DNA of 6,850 nt, from assembly GCA_035299425.1 (NCBI GenBank), contig DATGWP010000044.1:1-6850 (forward strand), written 5' to 3'. A program made the position numbers and the translations under genes. Positions 6,338-6,850 of the stretch are shown one piece after another. The number at the start of each line of letters is the position of its first letter. Position 1 is the stretch's first letter. The notes beneath the pieces are model-generated. The model saw only the letters and a program-made list of their open reading frames with translations. It ran no database searches and had not been told where the DNA came from. Origin of the DNA: Bog-950 sp035299425 (GTDB lineage: Bacteria; Bacteroidota; Bacteroidia; Chitinophagales; LD1).

Positions 6338-6850
6338 ATGAAAAAAATAATCCACTTAGCTATAGCCTTATTGGTTATACAATTCTCTATGGGGCAAGCC
6401 CCGCAAAAACTTAACTACCAAACGGTAGTGCGCAATACCAACGGTACCGTGGTGGCAAGCCAGGATGTTAGCATTCGCTTCTCTATCCGCGACCTTAGCA
6501 GTACCGGCTCGGTACTATACCGCGAAACACAATTGCTCACCACCAATCAGTTTGGTTTGCTTACTGCCAAAATTGGCGAAGGAACAGTGGTTGCCGGCAG
6601 CATGCTTACTGTTAACTGGGGTACCGGCGATAAATATTTACAAGTAGAAATTGACCTGGCAGGCGGCAACAACTTTACCAGCATGGGCGCCGACCAATTA
6701 TTGAGCGTTCCGTATGCTTTATATGCAGGCAACAGCGCACCGGGCCAGCAAGGCCCTACCGGCCCAACAGGCCCTGCCGGCTTAGCCGGCAATAACGGTA
6801 CACCTGGCCAGAACGGAGCTACCGGCCCAACCGGCCCTGCTGGTGTAGGT
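6338..6850 (+). CDS. Secreted collagen-like (Gly-X-Y) repeat protein with Bacteroidota-type N-terminal domain; 3' end cut by window edge
   Basis: The first 171 residues of an exported protein of unknown role, probably at the cell surface. MKKIIHLAIALLVIQFSMGQ is a clear signal peptide with likely cleavage near G19/Q20. Residues about 22-130 are a beta-rich domain seen in front of many Bacteroidota surface and collagen-like proteins: APQKLNYQTVVRNTNG at 21-36, TTNQFGLLTAKIGEG at 68-82 and the closing LLSVPYALYAG at 121-131. From residue 136 a Gly-X-Y tract begins (12 triplets visible, rich in GPT and GPA) and continues past the edge. Such proteins often end in a trimeric tail or a type IX secretion sorting domain, which cannot be seen here. 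The ATG follows an A-rich leader without a Shine-Dalgarno sequence. It lies 102 bases after murF-alr on the same strand, with its own candidate promoter, so I do not infer a shared function. Confidence 0.9.
   Translation, partial: MKKIIHLAIALLVIQFSMGQAPQKLNYQTVVRNTNGTVVASQDVSIRFSIRDLSSTGSVLYRETQLLTTNQFGLLTAKIGEGTVVAGSMLTVNWGTGDKYLQVEIDLAGGNNFTSMGADQLLSVPYALYAGNSAPGQQGPTGPTGPAGLAGNNGTPGQNGATGPTGPAGVG
6743..6850 (+). repeat. Collagen-like Gly-X-Y coding repeat with a 63-base higher-order period
   Basis: Twelve consecutive Gly-X-Y triplets are encoded up to the window edge. Within them the 22-base stretch at 6756-6777 recurs at 6819-6840 with a single mismatch (6769 versus 6832). The offset of exactly 63 bases equals seven triplets (21 residues), which suggests duplication of a seven-triplet unit and possible length variation. 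Proline sits mostly at the X position and threonine or alanine at Y. Confidence 0.8.

Noticed and set aside
5996..6355. Minus-strand open frame (119 codons) across the end of murF-alr and the following gap
   Set aside because: About 240 bases overlap the conserved alanine racemase end on the opposite strand, and no known motif is seen. The gap part (MMAFKELTNLPKEV) looks protein-like but is too short to support a gene.
6547..6792. Minus-strand Pro/Gly-rich frame opposite the collagen-like gene
   Set aside because: Its Pro-Gly pattern is the antisense reading of the Gly-X-Y repeat; the sense frame has a signal peptide and a known domain.

Overview
The window looks like a chromosomal segment from a member of the Bacteroidota, most likely of the Chitinophagales/Sphingobacteriales type. 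Four things point there: a MurF-alanine racemase fusion, a secreted GH3/serine-hydrolase fusion, a collagen-like protein with the 'PQKxxYQxVVR...LLSVPYALxA' N-terminal domain common in this phylum, and start codons that lack Shine-Dalgarno sequences. The genus cannot be fixed from the sequence. Base composition and codon use look even across the window, and I see no insertion sequence, phage gene, tRNA, rRNA or CRISPR array.

Layout. Positions 1-2471, minus strand: the N-terminal 823 residues of a secreted NagZ-like glycoside hydrolase (GH3) joined to a class-C beta-lactamase-like domain; its C-terminus lies beyond the left edge. Positions 2472-2630: a 159-base gap holding a 14-base-period direct repeat right before that start codon. 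Positions 2631-3608, minus strand: a complete prokaryotic inward-rectifier potassium channel (KirBac type). Positions 3609-3730: a short AT-rich divergent promoter region. Positions 3731-6235, plus strand: a complete bifunctional MurF-Alr protein. Positions 6236-6337: intergenic, with a candidate promoter. Positions 6338-6850, plus strand: the first 171 residues of a secreted protein that enters a Gly-X-Y collagen-like repeat and runs off the right edge.

How the genes relate. MurF-Alr makes D-alanine and adds D-Ala-D-Ala to the peptidoglycan precursor in the cytoplasm. The GH3/serine-hydrolase fusion is predicted to act outside the cytoplasm on GlcNAc-containing wall fragments, and its domain order matches the separate NagZ and AmiE enzymes of Bacillus subtilis muropeptide rescue. 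The left and middle of the window therefore have a cell-wall theme, with a potassium channel between them. The collagen-like protein looks unrelated.

No clearly new multi-gene system is visible. The points most worth checking are the fusion's predicted two-step muropeptide chemistry, the repeat and hairpin that enclose its start codon, the channel's pore-lining residues, and the 63-base periodicity in the collagen-like tract.
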